In this document: positions 5,716-6,408 of the stretch, piece by piece
Layout of the letters: the number at the start of each line of letters is the position of its first letter
Numbering within the stretch: the first letter of the stretch is position 1
Assembly: GCA_030837265.1 (NCBI GenBank)
Contig: JAUPKV010000675.1
Span: forward strand, 1 to 6,408
Direction: 5' to 3'
DNA: 6,408 nt
From: Methanobacteriota archaeon
GTDB taxonomy: Archaea; Halobacteriota; Methanosarcinia; Methanosarcinales; Methanosarcinaceae
Notes under the pieces: model-generated
The model's input: only the letters and a program-made list of their open reading frames with translations
What the model was told of the DNA's origin: nothing
Databases searched by the model: none
Position numbers and translations under genes: made by a program

Positions 5716-6408
5716 ATGGTATTTTTAAGAAAGAAAATTGTTAAAGGCAAACCTTACTGGTACGTTGTGGAGGCAGCCAGAGTTGATGGAAAGGTAAAAA
5801 CCATTTTTCAGGTTTATCTGGGTAGCGCAGAAAAAATCCTTGAAATGAAAAGGCAGTGTGAATCATTGCCCTATGATAAACTTAGATCCTTTGAGTATGG
5901 TAAGCTTGCCGCACTTCTCCATGTGAATGAAGAACTCAGATTCATTGACATTGTTAACAAGCATACTGACAAAAAATCAATAGATGGATTGAGTGTTGGA
6001 GAATACCTTTTACTTGATGTGATTGGAAAAAGTCATGGTGTTTTAAGTGAAAATGGGATTGAAGACTGGTTCAAGAAATCCCCTTTAGCTTTCATGTGGA
6101 ACTTCTCACATAAGTTAAATTGTCAGAACTTTTTGAATCAAATGAGTTACATTGACTTAGATACAATGAAAAGGATTGAAGATGACCTTTGTCGGGTTCT
6201 TGTAGGAAAGGGATTTACACCATCAATAATGTTCGTGGATGAATCAAACTGGTTTACCTATGCTACTAATTATGATAACGAGAGCGAACTGCTTCATAAA
6301 GGGTATAACAAAAAGCATAGAAAAGACAAAAACCAAATATGTGTCTCTCTAGCTGTAAACGAGGACAACATACCTTTTATTCACGAAACATATCCTGGAA
6401 ATGTTCAT
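5716..6408 (+). CDS. IS1634/IS4-superfamily transposase, 3' partial
   Basis: The frame runs 231 codons without a stop to the window edge. The N-terminal YWYVVEAARVDGKVKTIFQVYLG (residues 14-36) is the usual opening of IS1634-type transposases. FVDESNWFTYATN, with D175, is the likely first catalytic Asp of the DDE triad (family form: D-x-T/S-N-x-F). HKGYNKKHRKDKNQICVSLAVN (about 195-216) matches the conserved G-x-S/N-K-x-H-R-x-D-x-x-Q block. The last residues, YPGNVH (226-231), are the start of the Y-x-G-N-x-x-D motif, so the second catalytic Asp is expected at residue 232, one codon beyond the window. Full-length members have roughly 450-600 residues. The visible part has no frameshift, so the gene may be intact. 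The start at 5716 fits the TATA position; there is no ribosome site. Confidence 0.92.
   Translation, partial: MVFLRKKIVKGKPYWYVVEAARVDGKVKTIFQVYLGSAEKILEMKRQCESLPYDKLRSFEYGKLAALLHVNEELRFIDIVNKHTDKKSIDGLSVGEYLLLDVIGKSHGVLSENGIEDWFKKSPLAFMWNFSHKLNCQNFLNQMSYIDLDTMKRIEDDLCRVLVGKGFTPSIMFVDESNWFTYATNYDNESELLHKGYNKKHRKDKNQICVSLAVNEDNIPFIHETYPGNVH

Larger units (their letters stand above)
5500..6408 (+). mobile_element. Insertion sequence of IS1634-like type, cut by the window end
   Basis: The element is defined by the transposase starting at 5716. The left boundary is not proven because the right end is outside the window and terminal repeats cannot be paired. A guess places it near 5500-5525 (TGATCACCC followed by ATTTGCGAAAAAACG), about 200 bases before the transposase, where sequence character changes. 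The element follows the operon in the same orientation and interrupts no visible gene. Confidence 0.6.

Overview
The window looks like part of a Methanosarcina-type methanogenic archaeon chromosome. Supporting signs are AT-rich intergenic regions several hundred bases long, Shine-Dalgarno sites of the GAGGT/GGAGGTG kind, TATA-like boxes, surface proteins made of archaeal CARDB/NEW3-like beta domains, and an IS1634-like transposase closely resembling those common in Methanosarcina. The genus is recognised from protein style; no search was run. All genes supported here lie on the + strand.

Layout. Bases 1-1011 hold the 3' part of a gene for a membrane-anchored protein. It has an extracellular beta-type domain, a Ser/Asn-rich stalk, one membrane helix, a long acidic cytoplasmic linker and a C-terminal winged helix-turn-helix. 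Its true start lies upstream of the window. Bases 1012-1650 are a 639-base gap without a convincing gene. Its second half contains two clear stem-loops, a longer-range inverted repeat and spaced direct repeats. This may be a structured 5' leader or a small RNA. Bases 1651-5225 form a compact three-gene operon: a MacB/LolD-class ATPase with an unusual N-terminal extension of about 75 residues, a secreted and membrane-anchored beta-domain protein, and a MacB/FtsX-type permease. Bases 5226-5715 are AT-rich and non-coding and include the upstream part of an insertion sequence. From 5716 to the window end runs an IS1634/IS4-superfamily transposase, cut off just before its expected second catalytic aspartate.

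How the parts may work together. The ATPase and permease should assemble as a 2+2 complex of the MacB mechanotransmission type. The surface protein encoded between them probably works with the permease's large outer domain, in the genomic place MacA-like adaptors hold in bacteria with an outer membrane. The upstream membrane-bound winged-helix protein is a candidate one-component regulator that could couple a surface signal to transcription, possibly of this operon. That link is inferred from adjacency only. The parts belong to known superfamilies. The less usual elements are the sensor architecture, the ATPase extension and the structured intergenic region.
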